Part shown: positions 5,144 through 5,590 of the stretch, piece by piece | Layout: the number at the start of each line of letters is the position of its first letter | Numbering within the stretch: position 1 is the stretch's first letter | From: CAZZBK01 sp964652155 | GTDB taxonomy: Bacteria > Planctomycetota > Planctomycetia > Pirellulales > PNKZ01 | Assembly: GCA_964652155.1 (NCBI GenBank) | Contig: CAZZBK010000233.1 | Span: forward strand, 1-5,590 | Direction: 5' to 3' | Length of the DNA stretch: 5,590 nt | The notes under the pieces: generated by a model | Told to the model about the DNA's origin: nothing | Seen by the model: only the letters and a program-made list of their open reading frames with translations | Database searches by the model: none | Translations under genes and position numbers: made by a program

Positions 5144-5394
5144 GATGGATACCAAGCGGCGGCGATAAACCTCGCCAAAACAATCGGAATCTTCGCAATC
5201 ATCGCGCTCGCGAACTTGCGCGCGGGACTTCGGCTGCTCGTCGTGCGCCCGATGGTGCCTTCACCAGCGAACCATGCGCGACCAGAGCCGCGCTGCTTCA
5301 CACCGCGCTCAGCGTCCACGCGATAGCCGGCATCGATCAGTCCTTCCGTCCACCCGCCGAGCCCGCAGAACAGATCAATCGCCAGCGGCTTCAT
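5140..5394 (-). pseudogene. Internally deleted phage cytosine-C5 DNA methyltransferase
   Basis: This 84-codon frame starts like a phage C5-cytosine methyltransferase: residues 5-19 read A-I-D-L-F-C-G-L-G-G-W-T-E-G-L, the AdoMet-binding motif I, followed by D-A-G-Y-R-V. Near residue 30 it jumps to what I recognise as the C-terminal block of the same family, with G-V-K-Q-R-G-S-G-R-A-W-F (31-42), S-S-R-S-P-A-R-K (53-60) and A-S-A-M-I-A-K-I-P (62-70). Everything between is absent: the P-P-C catalytic loop (motif IV), the E-N-V motif VI, the R-x-R motif VIII and the target-recognition domain. Full-length relatives are several times longer. It therefore cannot be a working methyltransferase. The frame is intact, and the start (GAGG at 5400-5403, ATGA overlap) and stop (ATGA overlap) still couple to the neighbours. 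It may be a decayed gene kept to preserve coupling, or a real AdoMet-binding mini-protein. Confidence 0.75.
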
Positions 5395-5590
5395 GCCGTC
5401 CTCGTCTCTGCCCGCTTCCGCGCCACCCAGCCCGCGCGATAGCCGCGCGCATGCACCTCGCGCACCAGCGCCACCGCATCCGGCGTAATCAGCCCGCACA
5501 CCCGCGCGAGCCGACGGCCGAGCTGCGCGAGACGGGCCGCGCCAGAATCTTCTCCCGGAGCTGCGCACCCATGACCTTCGGATTGAACGT
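5391..5590 (-). CDS. 3' end of an unrecognised gene, probably frameshifted
   Basis: A frame open from the window edge ends in TGA at 5391-5393, overlapping the next start as ATGA, the same coupling seen in most of this operon. Its last 45 or so codons are rich in G/C-ending codons and read as a basic helical protein with G-L-I-T-P-D-A-V-A-L-V and A-R-G-Y-R-A-G-W. The first 15 codons of this frame have mostly A/T third positions and look non-coding. Over the same bases another frame (open to a TGA at 5489-5491) reads T-F-N-P-K-V-M-G-A-Q-L-R-E-K-I-L with coding-like codons. The two parts join if one base is missing near 5530-5550. The product is unknown, and its start lies outside the window. 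Confidence 0.5.
   Translation of the reverse strand, partial: VQSEGHGCAAPGEDSGAARLAQLGRRLARVCGLITPDAVALVREVHARGYRAGWVARKRAETRTA

Noticed and set aside
1..5590. CRISPR array, tRNA, rRNA, insertion sequence or rho-independent terminator
   Set aside because: I saw no regularly spaced repeats, no cloverleaf with a T-arm, no transposase motifs with terminal repeats, and no GC-rich stem followed by a T-run on either strand.

Overview
The window is GC-rich, compact DNA in which every supportable gene lies on the minus strand and is read from high to low coordinates. It looks like part of a bacteriophage or prophage accessory and DNA-metabolism operon. The reasons are the chain of start/stop overlaps (ATGA, GTGA, TGATG, TAATG), the many very small genes, the phage-type HNH endonuclease at the downstream end, a VRR-NUC nuclease, and a fused helicase-DNA methyltransferase of a kind I associate with phages. 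The host is probably a Gram-negative bacterium with G/C-ending codons. The one secreted protein has a proteobacterial-style signal peptide ending A-N-A/Q, but I cannot name a genus.

Layout in direction of transcription (right to left). (1) 5590-5391: the 3' end of an unrecognised gene, probably frameshifted. (2) 5394-5140: an 84-residue relic of a phage cytosine-C5 DNA methyltransferase. It keeps the N-terminal AdoMet motif and the C-terminal block but lacks the whole catalytic middle. (3) 5143-4778: a small basic protein with a possible helix-turn-helix-like centre. (4) 4781-2508: the dominant gene, a 757-residue fusion of an SNF2-like superfamily 2 helicase with a beta-class amino-DNA methyltransferase (motif IV SPPF). 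(5) 2511-1657: four tiny coupled genes, namely a zinc-ribbon protein, two unknowns and a coiled-coil protein. (6) 1660-1253: a VRR-NUC nuclease. (7) 1237-974: a small phage-type hypothetical protein. (8) 974-843: a disturbed zinc-knuckle-like segment split over two frames. (9) 843-484: a small secreted protein. (10) 477-19: an HNH endonuclease.

How they may work together: the helicase-methyltransferase, the VRR-NUC nuclease and the HNH enzyme form a set of DNA-processing and DNA-marking activities encoded on one likely polycistronic message. Modification that protects phage DNA from restriction, or helicase plus nuclease work in replication and recombination, would both fit. A complete restriction-modification system is not shown, because the fusion protein has no visible nuclease domain. 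The promoter must lie beyond position 5590, and no terminator is visible. The longest stretch without a confident gene is about 130 bases (844-973), which holds the split zinc-knuckle segment. The whole plus strand appears non-coding.
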